From positions 1 through 5,659 of the forward strand of contig JANQGB010001245.1 in NCBI GenBank assembly GCA_028277545.1: a stretch of DNA of 5,659 nt, read 5' to 3'. The notes beneath the pieces are model-generated. The model had not been told where the DNA came from and made no database searches. It was given only the letters and a program-made list of their open reading frames with translations. The first letter of the stretch is position 1, and every line of letters starts with the position of its first letter. Shown here one piece after another: positions 1-5,659 of this stretch. This stretch comes from Phycisphaerae bacterium. GTDB lineage: Bacteria > Planctomycetota > Phycisphaerae > UBA1845. The position numbers were made by a program, and so were the translations under genes.

Positions 1-1098
1 TTGTGCTACCTCGCCCGGCCCGACAATCTGCTGTACGCCGGCATGTTTCCCGTGCTGGCCATCCTGACCGATCCCGACTGTGCCGCTCGCCGGTGGCGAC
101 TCGCGCTGTGGTTCCTGGCGTTCTTTGGCATTCTGCTTGTGTCAGACGGCTTGGCCAAGACTCTTATCTTCGGGAGCCCGCTGCCGCTGACCTGGTTCGC
201 CAAGCAGGGCGGTTTCTACGCAGGCTACGTGGCGGCACCCATGTGGAACCCGATCGTCTACACGCAGGCGTTTCTGGCAGCGATGGCTCTGCCCCTGGGC
301 ACACTGGTGGCAACCATGAGTCGTAGAGTCGCGTTACCGACTCTTGCCTGGTTAGTACCCTGCGCGGCCACCTTCGCTTATCTGGTTGGCGTGCAGCAGA
401 TCATGGGCCACGAAGCACGCTTCTACTATCCCGCCATGCCGTTCTTCGTGGCGGGCGCATATGTCGCACTCGATGCGGCCCTGCACGACGCCGCCGTGAA
501 CGGCCTCCACCTGCGCCTGCGAACGCTACTGGCCCGCGCCTGTGTCGCCGCCGCCCTCTTGGCCATCCTGTACCCTGCGGCAGACCGCGCCGCCGGCGCC
601 TGGCGAGCCTGGATTAAACGCCGCAGCGTACCGATTCACGCGGTCGGCCTGCACCAGAAACAGCGCCCGCCACGTCGCCTGGGCTGGTGGGATGCGATAC
701 AGGCCGTCACCAGCTTCGCGAAGCGGTGCCCGCCGGAAACCGTGTGGGCCATGTCGGAGCATGGCTATGTCTCGGCCGCGCTTCCCGGGTTGCAAATCAT
801 CGATCTGGCCGGCCTGCACGAACGTGGCACCTTGTCCGGTGGGATGACAGTCGATCAGCTTCTCGATCGTCGACCCGACGTGATTTGGTTTCCACACCGT
901 GACTACACCGGACTGGTCGCCGCCCTGATCGAGAGTCGCCGACTGGCACGCGAGTACGACTACTGGCCCGGCGCGTTTGACTACGGACTGGCCATACGCC
1001 GAAACAGCCCCCACCGCACCGCGGCCACTCAGGCCATGCACCAAGTCTGGCAGGACGTGTACGAATCACCCTGCCCCTCTCCCGCCGCCGCAAGGTAG
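1..1098 (+). CDS. GT-C type membrane glycosyltransferase, C-terminal part (5' partial)
   Basis: The frame is open from the first base and ends at TAG (1096-1098), giving 365 visible residues. The TTG at base 1 is probably internal. Visible are an R-P-D-N motif (about residues 6-9), hydrophobic membrane segments near 10-22, 34-50, 84-104, 112-131, 142-159 and 178-192, a loop reading SPLPLTWFAKQG (59-70), and HEARFYYPAMPFF (137-149). These resemble the 'ARP(D/E)', 'LPxTxxAK' and 'RxxxPxxPF' signatures of polytopic GT-C glycosyltransferases that use polyprenyl-phosphate sugars (AftB/GT39-like). The soluble tail (about 200-365) has SEHGYVSAALPG then IIDLAGLHE (266-274), and RPDVIWFP (291-298), matching the tail of that group, where a 'G..pyy.g...iDl.GL' stretch recurs. 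The acidic catalytic motif expected in the first outer loop lies upstream and cannot be checked. The likely role is transfer of a sugar onto cell-envelope glycan or protein; donor and acceptor are unknown. It converges on the minus-strand dehydrogenase, with the hairpin array between them. Confidence 0.82.
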   Translation: MCYLARPDNLLYAGMFPVLAILTDPDCAARRWRLALWFLAFFGILLVSDGLAKTLIFGSPLPLTWFAKQGGFYAGYVAAPMWNPIVYTQAFLAAMALPLGTLVATMSRRVALPTLAWLVPCAATFAYLVGVQQIMGHEARFYYPAMPFFVAGAYVALDAALHDAAVNGLHLRLRTLLARACVAAALLAILYPAADRAAGAWRAWIKRRSVPIHAVGLHQKQRPPRRLGWWDAIQAVTSFAKRCPPETVWAMSEHGYVSAALPGLQIIDLAGLHERGTLSGGMTVDQLLDRRPDVIWFPHRDYTGLVAALIESRRLAREYDYWPGAFDYGLAIRRNSPHRTAATQAMHQVWQDVYESPCPSPAAAR

Positions 1099-1101
1099 GC
1101 T

Positions 1102-1236
1102 CCGCTGTCTTGTGGCACCGGCATCCTGCCGGTGCGCATGCGACTACCGCTGTCTTGTGGCATCGGCATCCTGCCGGTGCGCATGTGACACAGGATTCCA
1201 GCCTGTACTGCACGGTAAGATGCGGTGCCACAAGAC
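1102..1236. repeat. Intergenic hairpin repeat array bounded by 12-bp inverted repeats
   Basis: Two 39-base direct copies, 1102-1140 and 1147-1185, differ at one position (C1118 versus T1163) and repeat with a 45-base period. Each contains a hairpin with a TCC loop: a perfect 9-bp stem at 1115-1135 (GCACCGGCA/TGCCGGTGC), and at 1160-1180 the same stem with one T-G wobble. A third, different hairpin follows at 1190-1206 (ACAGG-N7-CCTGT). The block is closed by GTCTTGTGGCAC (1107-1118) and its perfect reverse complement GTGCCACAAGAC (1225-1236). I recall repeats of this form scattered through planctomycete genomes. No transposase is present. The block fills the gap between two convergent genes, so it could also act as a two-way transcription barrier, although no T-tract follows any stem. 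Confidence 0.85.
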
Positions 1237-1263
1237 TGGCAAGCACGCACGCTCCACCCCGGC

Positions 1264-2274
1264 TCAGTCCCGCACGTGCAGAACCGCCGCACCGTCGATC
1301 TTCCCGTCCTTGAGCAGTCCAAGAGCGCGATTGGCCTGGGCGAGTGGGAACATGGTCACCCGCGTGCGTATGCCCGCGTCGGCGGCCAGGCGCAGCAGCT
1401 CCACACCATCCGCTCTGGTGCTGGCGGTAACACTGCGCAGAACCTTCTCGTAGTACAGATGCCGCTCGTACTCCAGGGGTGGGATCTGCGACATATGAAT
1501 ACCAGCCAGGGCACAGGTGCCGCCGCGGTCAAGGTGCTCCATGGCCAGGGGCACCAGGTTGCCGGCCGGCGCAAAGATGATGGACCCGTCGAGGCGCTCC
1601 GGAGGCTCGTCCTGCGCCAGGCCAGACCATTCCGCTCCCAACTCCATGGCCAGCGCTCGATGGGTCGCGCTGCGTGAGAAGACAAAGACGCGACAGCCCA
1701 AGTAGCGGGCTAACTGGATCGTGACGTGCGCCGATCCGCCGAACCCGTACAGACCCAGGCGACCGCCGGACCCCACGTCGGCCAGCCGGAAAGCGCGATA
1801 GCCGATGATGCCCGCGCACATCAGCGGAGCGGCCTGCTCATCGGGGAAGCCCCCGGGTAACTCGTACGCATAATCCTCATCGATCACGAGGTACTCGGCG
1901 TAGCCTCCATGGGCGTCATAGCCGGTGAACTCACCCGCAGGACACAGGTTCTCATCCCCGCGTTGGCAGAACGCGCAGGTGCGGCAGGTCCGGTGCAGCC
2001 AGGCAACGCCGACGCGTCGCCCCGCCGGGAGCCGAGCCGCGCCTTTGCCCAGGGCGTCCACCACCCCGATGACCTGGTGTCCGGGCACGATGGGCAGCGG
2101 GCGAGGCGCCAGTTCACCCTCGACCGTGTGCAGGTCGGTGTGACACACCCCGCACACCCGGACCGCGACCCTGATCTGCCCCGGGCCGGGGCTTGGAGTC
2201 TCCACCTCGGACAGCACCAGCGGCTGGGCTTCCACGGGCTCGGTTGTCTCCAGCAACATCGCTTTCATAGGCAT
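1264..2274 (-). CDS. Zinc-dependent alcohol dehydrogenase (MDR superfamily, TIGR02822-like)
   Basis: This is a complete medium-chain dehydrogenase of 336 residues, expected to interconvert alcohols and aldehydes or ketones with NAD(P) in the cytoplasm. The GroES-like N-terminal domain carries GVCHTD with catalytic-zinc Cys44, GHQ with His66, and a textbook structural-zinc cluster C-x2-C-x2-C-x7-C (Cys97, 100, 103, 111). Cys153 in PLMCAG fits the third catalytic-zinc ligand. The Rossmann nucleotide site is GLYGFGGSAH (about 174-183). FTGYDAHGGYAEY, IIFAPAG and AGIHMSQIP match the subfamily I know as 'zinc-binding alcohol dehydrogenase family' (TIGR02822). Gln67 replaces the Glu that usually follows the zinc-binding His. 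I chose the ATG at 2274 because GGGGAG (2281-2286) lies 6 bases upstream. An ATG at 2295 (343 residues) and one at 2268 (MKAM, the usual family start) are alternatives. Substrate cannot be told from sequence. It is transcribed away from the cytochrome, probably from its own promoter. Confidence 0.95.
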   Translation of the reverse strand: MPMKAMLLETTEPVEAQPLVLSEVETPSPGPGQIRVAVRVCGVCHTDLHTVEGELAPRPLPIVPGHQVIGVVDALGKGAARLPAGRRVGVAWLHRTCRTCAFCQRGDENLCPAGEFTGYDAHGGYAEYLVIDEDYAYELPGGFPDEQAAPLMCAGIIGYRAFRLADVGSGGRLGLYGFGGSAHVTIQLARYLGCRVFVFSRSATHRALAMELGAEWSGLAQDEPPERLDGSIIFAPAGNLVPLAMEHLDRGGTCALAGIHMSQIPPLEYERHLYYEKVLRSVTASTRADGVELLRLAADAGIRTRVTMFPLAQANRALGLLKDGKIDGAAVLHVRD

Positions 2275-2280
2275 GCCCAG

Positions 2281-2286
2281 CTCCCC
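2281..2286 (-). promoter_or_regulatory. Ribosome binding site of the alcohol dehydrogenase
   Basis: GGGGAG on the minus strand ends 6 bases before the ATG at 2274, an ideal Shine-Dalgarno spacing. It favours this start over the in-frame ATG at 2295, which has a weaker GAGAG 9 bases upstream. Confidence 0.5.
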
Positions 2287-2324
2287 GCGCCGCATCGCGT
2301 ACCACTCTCAACGTGTGCAGCAAT

Positions 2325-2353
2325 AGTATGCGATGTTTCAACGGCTTGGTAAA
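2325..2353 (-). promoter_or_regulatory. Candidate sigma-70-like promoter for the alcohol dehydrogenase
   Basis: On the minus strand, TTTACC (2353-2348) and CATACT (2330-2325) are separated by 17 bases. Each matches the -35 and -10 consensus at four of six positions. They lie in a locally AT-rich stretch of an otherwise GC-rich spacer, and transcription would begin about 20-45 bases before the possible ATGs. The match is modest, and planctomycete promoter consensus is poorly defined, so this is tentative. Confidence 0.3.
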
Positions 2354-2401
2354 CGGTGTGCCGAGCGGGCCGGGCGCGAGCGTCACCACCGGTAAGTATC
2401 T

Positions 2402-2474
2402 GCCACGCCGCGGGAAGATGCGTGGCGCGGACTTCCGGTCCGGGTCTGCACCGGCAAGGTGCCAGTGCCACAGG
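2402..2474 (-). repeat. Diverged, inverted copy of the intergenic hairpin repeat with two accessory hairpins
   Basis: Bases 2448-2474 match the reverse complement of the repeat core at 1109-1135 at 23 of 27 positions, and keep eight of nine pairs of its stem (GCACCGGCA/TGCCAGTGC). Two more hairpins lie just before it: GCCACGC-N11-GCGTGGC (2402-2426) and CGGAC-TTCCG-GTCCG (2428-2442). The whole cluster sits in the spacer between the dehydrogenase and the cytochrome gene, downstream of the cytochrome stop, where it might also help end transcription. No T-tract is seen. Confidence 0.65.
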
Positions 2475-2546
2475 TCCCTGCCCACGACGTTACACCTGCA
2501 CAGTCCGGACACGGGGCCGCAGTGGCCGAGGGCGCTGAGCGGCAGG

Positions 2547-4430
2547 CTAGGGAGTGAACTGAACGGCTAACTGAAACGTCCCGTAGTCGTCGACGTCCAC
2601 GTCGCCGTCGTCGTCACAATCAAAGGCGGCGCAGGCGCCGGCCACCGGTACGTTGGGGCCGTACATGCAGGCCGGAAAAGCCGCGTAGTCAGCCAGGTCC
2701 ACCGACCCGCTGCCGTCGTAGTCCCCGCCGGGGTGATCGGTCACCGCGAGCGCCTCACTTGCCATAGGTACCGGCGGCGATTTGCCGGTAGCCACCCACT
2801 GATTGTACAACACCTGGCCGGCGTCATTGGTCACGTTCTCATCCCGCAGGAAGGTGATGTACTCCTTGCTGGACGCCTGGTAGAACAGCGTAACACTAGC
2901 CGTGGTCACCCCGGGCGGGATGAAGAACTGCGAATCGTCCCAGTACTGCTGGTCGGCGTAGTCTGCCCCGACCGGGGCGGCCCCCGCGGCGGCGAATCCA
3001 GCCTGGGTGAAGCCGCGCGGCGGGATACGGTTGTCCTTGTAGAGCACGTTGTTCAGGGCAAAGTGGAAGCCCACACCCTCCGGCACACCGGTTGCGGCTG
3101 CTATGTCCTCGTCCACGCCCAGGTGTGCCTCGTAGATCTTGGTATTCAGGGTCAGATCCGCCGAACCAGCATCGTAATGCCCATACTCGGCCACCGGCAG
3201 GCCTTCCTCGGTTAAGAGTTGCACGTTGACCCAGATGCGCCGTCCCTCGGGATAACCGGTAGGCAGCTTGTGGCCCGTCTCGTTGATCACCCGAACGTTC
3301 AGGTAGCAGCCGGTCTGTGAGAGCTCGACGGTGGCCGCCCGTTGCAGCATGGAGATCGAGCGGGCGATGCCCGCCTCTATGGCATCCGGGTCGATTACCC
3401 CGAACTCGTCCAGATTCAGGATGGCCTGCAGAACCCAGGTGGCGGCACCGCTCATTTCGTGGGACGGCAGGTCGTCGCGGATGCTGCCGAAACTACAGCC
3501 GCGTGCCGTTGTGTCGGGCATGTGGCAGTCCTGGCAGGTGCTGACCAACGCCTTGTTGCCGCCGAACCGGCCGCCCATGTCCACGCCACCATCGGCGAAG
3601 GCGCTGTTGGCCCATTCGCTGTACGTGCGCTCCACGGGGAACATGTCGTGCTTGTCCGAGGTGGGATGGGCGGCGTCCAGGGTGTCCAGCGCGTAAGTGC
3701 CGTCCTCCTGTTTCGTATAGACGGGATTGCTCACGTCGTGACACGTTGCGCAGAACTCGGACGTCGAGTGAAACGGTGATTCCAGGGTCTCGACCGGGTG
3801 AGGATTGAAGCCCAGATCGCCCACCACGTCGAACGGTCCGCGACGCCGGTCCTGCGGATCCAGCACATAAGATCCGTTGCCCGGGCTCGAAGGCAGCAGG
3901 CCGTTACTGCTCAGGTCCGCCAGAATCTGTTGATCCGCCGCCGGGGAGACACCCGGTTTGTAATCCGGATCGACCATTCGGTGACAGAAGTTACAGCTTA
4001 TGCCGTCGCGGTCGGCCTCGGTTATGCGCGAGCCGTCCGTCGGCGTCGATCGCCCGCCAATCCAGCCCATCGGGATGTGACAGCGAATGCACAGATCGCC
4101 GGCATCGGCGGCGTCCTGATTGGCCACCGCCGTCGCGGCCCAGAACAGCGGGTCGCGGGCCGCGTGGGCCATCAGACTACCTTCCCAGGGCGTGAAGATG
4201 GCAATCTCAGGATCGCCGGGTTGGTGACACCCTGCACACTCGTCCGAGGTCAGCAGAGTGTCGAATATCTCGCCCTCCTCCACCGGCTGAGTCCCCGGTA
4301 CGAAGAAGTCCTCCAGGGTAGTGGGCACCTGCGTGGCCCGGACCACTCCCATGCCGGCCACTCCAGCCGCACCAGCCAACACCGCCACAATCCACAACGA
4401 TCTGACAACCCTGCTGTCGAACCTGGCCAT
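2547..4430 (-). CDS. Exported pentahaem c-type cytochrome with C-terminal dockerin-like EF-hand module
   Basis: This 627-residue protein begins with an Arg-containing n-region and a hydrophobic stretch (about 12-31), a Sec signal peptide or uncleaved anchor; cleavage after VRA (30-32) is plausible. Five CxxCH haem-binding motifs follow: CAGCH (65-69), CIRCH (114-118), CNFCH (146-150), CATCH (227-231) and CQDCH (299-303). Between them, PWEGSLMAHAARDPLFW (81-97) and GWIGGRSTPTDG (122-133) resemble a group of multihaem cytochromes of unknown function that I recall from planctomycetes and myxobacteria. A haem-free region (about 365-560) contains ETGHKLPTGYPEGRR (384-398), a recurrent motif of such proteins, and looks beta-rich. 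The C-terminus carries two calcium-loop motifs: 570-581 (Asp at 1, 3, 9, 12) and 604-615 (Asp at 1, 3, 5, 7, 9, 12), as in dockerin type I. Electron transfer outside the cytoplasmic membrane is the expected role; partner and substrate are unknown. GGAG lies 8 bases before the ATG. Known dedicated enzymes (NrfA, Hao, Otr) do not obviously match. Confidence 0.93.
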   Translation of the reverse strand: MARFDSRVVRSLWIVAVLAGAAGVAGMGVVRATQVPTTLEDFFVPGTQPVEEGEIFDTLLTSDECAGCHQPGDPEIAIFTPWEGSLMAHAARDPLFWAATAVANQDAADAGDLCIRCHIPMGWIGGRSTPTDGSRITEADRDGISCNFCHRMVDPDYKPGVSPAADQQILADLSSNGLLPSSPGNGSYVLDPQDRRRGPFDVVGDLGFNPHPVETLESPFHSTSEFCATCHDVSNPVYTKQEDGTYALDTLDAAHPTSDKHDMFPVERTYSEWANSAFADGGVDMGGRFGGNKALVSTCQDCHMPDTTARGCSFGSIRDDLPSHEMSGAATWVLQAILNLDEFGVIDPDAIEAGIARSISMLQRAATVELSQTGCYLNVRVINETGHKLPTGYPEGRRIWVNVQLLTEEGLPVAEYGHYDAGSADLTLNTKIYEAHLGVDEDIAAATGVPEGVGFHFALNNVLYKDNRIPPRGFTQAGFAAAGAAPVGADYADQQYWDDSQFFIPPGVTTASVTLFYQASSKEYITFLRDENVTNDAGQVLYNQWVATGKSPPVPMASEALAVTDHPGGDYDGSGSVDLADYAAFPACMYGPNVPVAGACAAFDCDDDGDVDVDDYGTFQLAVQFTP

Positions 4431-4614
4431 TCCTGTAGCTCCGCCCGTAGATCCCGATCACGGCCACATTGCCAATCTGACCATCGTTTATGGTGAACAT
4501 CAGAGGTGAGTACGATCCGGTCGGCCGTTACCCCTCCAGTTCCCTCAGAAGTGATGATAGACAGCGCTCCACCCAAGTTCCACGCCCGGCGAAGGCCGAC
4601 GCGTCCATCGCCGG

Positions 4615-5659
4615 CTAGACCCACGTAGAGGCTTGCCATTCGATGTAGGCAGCGTACCCGCCGGCGAGGTTGACCACGCCTTTCCGCCCGAGGTTCATCA
4701 GGATGCGGCAGGCGTTGTAGCTGTTCTGGCCGACCTGGCAGTGCACCAGGGTGTGCCTGTCTGCCGGGATTTCGTCGAGGCGCCGGCGCAGTTGGGCGAG
4801 CGGTATGTTCACCGCCCCCTCGACACAGCCAGCGGCGTGCATCTGCCCGGGGCGGACATCGAGGATGAAGTAGCCCTCTTCGCGCAGACGGTCGACATCC
4901 TGGGGGTCGCAGTGACTTACCAGGCCGCTATCCTGGTTGCCGGCCACAAAGGCGGCGATATGGATCGGATCCTTGGCCGCTCCGTACTGCGGGGCGTAGG
5001 CCAGATCAAGGTCCGCCAGGTCGTCCACGGTGCCGCCAAAGTGTATGACGCTGGCGATGACGTCGATGCGGCGGGCCACGCCCTGGCCGCCGACAGCCTG
5101 AGCGCCAAGCACCTTCCTAGACCCGGGCTGGTAAACCAGCTTGAGCTTCATGGCCTGAGCACCGGGATAGTACCCCACGTGATGCCCTCGCCGAATCACC
5201 ACGTGATCATGCTCGATTCCGGCCCTGGCGGCATCCTTTTCGCTCAGACCGGTTGAGGCCACCGTCATTCCGAACACGCCTACCACCGCGGTGCTGGCCA
5301 CCTTCGCCGCGGGGGGCCCCTGGCCTGTGACCGCGATCTGGCCTGCCAGACGCCCGTGCTTGTTGGCCGGCCCCGCCAGCGGCACCATAACCGGTCTGCC
5401 CGTCACGGCGTCAATCACTTCGACAACGTCACCGGCCGCCAGAATCGCAGGGTCGGAAGTCTCCAGCCGCTGGTTGACCTTTATGCCGCCGCGGTCGCCG
5501 ACTTCCAGGCCTGCGTCAACCGCCAGCTTCGAGTTGGGGCGCACGCCGATGGCCATCAGAACCAGGTCGGCGTCGATCCGAGTTCCGTCGCTCAGCACGG
5601 CGGCCCGCACCAGATCACCGTCCGCCTCGAGCGAGGCCAGGCCCGAGCCCAGATGCAGC
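4615..5659 (-). CDS. CoA-disulfide reductase-like flavoprotein with C-terminal rhodanese domain (5' partial)
   Basis: The frame stays open to the right edge and stops at TAG (4617-4615), giving about 348 visible codons; the GTG at 5610 is internal, since clear family sequence precedes it. Visible are the end of the NAD(P)H domain (LVLMAIGVRPN), the FAD-contacting ILAAGDVVEV (about 5445-5416), PLAGPANKHGR (about 5379-5347), and a dimerisation domain ending in AYAPQYGAAKDP, close to the YAPPxxxAKDP of CoA-disulfide reductases and NADH-dependent persulfide reductases. From about 4920 to 4618 lies a rhodanese domain (ILDVRPGQMHAAGCVEGAVNIP) with its catalytic Cys at 4740-4738 in CQVGQN. Such fusions reduce CoA disulfides, CoA persulfides or polysulfide with NAD(P)H, the rhodanese Cys carrying sulfane sulfur. 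The redox Cys near the N-terminus is outside the window. The loop has Asn where these enzymes normally have Arg (CQVGLR). It lies 184 bases upstream of the cytochrome on the same strand. Confidence 0.93.
   Translation of the reverse strand, partial: LHLGSGLASLEADGDLVRAAVLSDGTRIDADLVLMAIGVRPNSKLAVDAGLEVGDRGGIKVNQRLETSDPAILAAGDVVEVIDAVTGRPVMVPLAGPANKHGRLAGQIAVTGQGPPAAKVASTAVVGVFGMTVASTGLSEKDAARAGIEHDHVVIRRGHHVGYYPGAQAMKLKLVYQPGSRKVLGAQAVGGQGVARRIDVIASVIHFGGTVDDLADLDLAYAPQYGAAKDPIHIAAFVAGNQDSGLVSHCDPQDVDRLREEGYFILDVRPGQMHAAGCVEGAVNIPLAQLRRRLDEIPADRHTLVHCQVGQNSYNACRILMNLGRKGVVNLAGGYAAYIEWQASTWV

Noticed and set aside
1102..1185. The two 39-base direct repeats considered as a minimal CRISPR array
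   Set aside because: The interval between the copies is only 6 bases, too short for a spacer, and no cas gene is nearby.
797..1322. Minus-strand open frames covering the repeat array (797-1246 and 1029-1322)
   Set aside because: The predicted peptides are repeat translations (RTGRMPVPQDSG) joined to the antisense of the glycosyltransferase; no domain or start signal supports them.
977..1453. Plus-strand open frame running across the end of the glycosyltransferase, the repeat array and the dehydrogenase 3' end
   Set aside because: Its middle is translated repeat (LVAPASCRCACDYR-like and TGFQPV-like peptides, which I recall as typical of mis-annotated repeats), and its two ends overlap well-supported genes in other frames.
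3798..4496. 232-codon plus-strand open frame opposite the cytochrome gene
   Set aside because: It is rich in Arg, His and Ala without recognisable motifs, and lies antisense to a gene with five haem motifs and a signal peptide. Long antisense frames are expected in GC-rich DNA.
4207..4500. Minus-strand frame starting MFTINDGQIGN upstream of the cytochrome
   Set aside because: It runs into the cytochrome coding region out of frame, and its Gly/Arg-rich composition looks like a frame shadow.
4586..4614. CCGGCG-N17-CGCCGG inverted repeat just after the disulfide reductase stop, considered as a terminator
   Set aside because: The stem is only 6 bp with a 17-base loop and no following T-tract, so chance in GC-rich sequence is as likely.
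4633..5256. 207-codon plus-strand open frame opposite the disulfide reductase gene
   Set aside because: It is antisense to strongly conserved FAD-reductase and rhodanese motifs and has no family resemblance of its own.

Overview
This 5.66-kb, GC-rich window most likely comes from a chromosome of a planctomycete-like bacterium, probably an uncultured or environmental lineage. Two things point there. The exported multihaem cytochrome ends in a pair of dockerin/EF-hand calcium loops of the style common in Planctomycetota. The intergenic spaces carry short hairpin repeats (core TGTGGCACCGGCATCCTGCCGGTGC, and ACAGG-N7-CCTGT) of a type I recall from planctomycete and verrucomicrobial genomes. The lineage is an inference; there is no rRNA or other marker gene here.

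Layout from left to right. Positions 1-1098 (+) hold the C-terminal part of an integral-membrane GT-C type glycosyltransferase whose start lies before the window. Positions 1102-1236 are a compact array of hairpin repeats between two convergent genes. Positions 1264-2274 (-) are a complete zinc-dependent alcohol dehydrogenase. Positions 2275-2546 contain its probable ribosome binding site and promoter, then a diverged, inverted copy of the same repeat type. Positions 2547-4430 (-) are a complete exported pentahaem c-type cytochrome with a C-terminal dockerin-like module. Positions 4431-4614 are a spacer in which I see no gene. Positions 4615-5659 (-) are the C-terminal part of a CoA-disulfide-reductase-like flavoprotein fused to a rhodanese domain; its start lies beyond the right edge.

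The three minus-strand genes are redox proteins: a disulfide reductase-rhodanese, a periplasmic or surface cytochrome, and an NAD(P)-dependent alcohol/aldehyde oxidoreductase. They share a strand, but gaps of 184 and about 250-270 bases, the latter with its own candidate promoter and repeats, argue against one tight operon. A shared pathway is possible but not shown. No tRNA, rRNA, CRISPR, insertion sequence or phage gene was found. The points most worth following up are the cytochrome-dockerin fusion, the repeat family confined to spacers, and atypical residues at the active sites of the rhodanese domain and the alcohol dehydrogenase.
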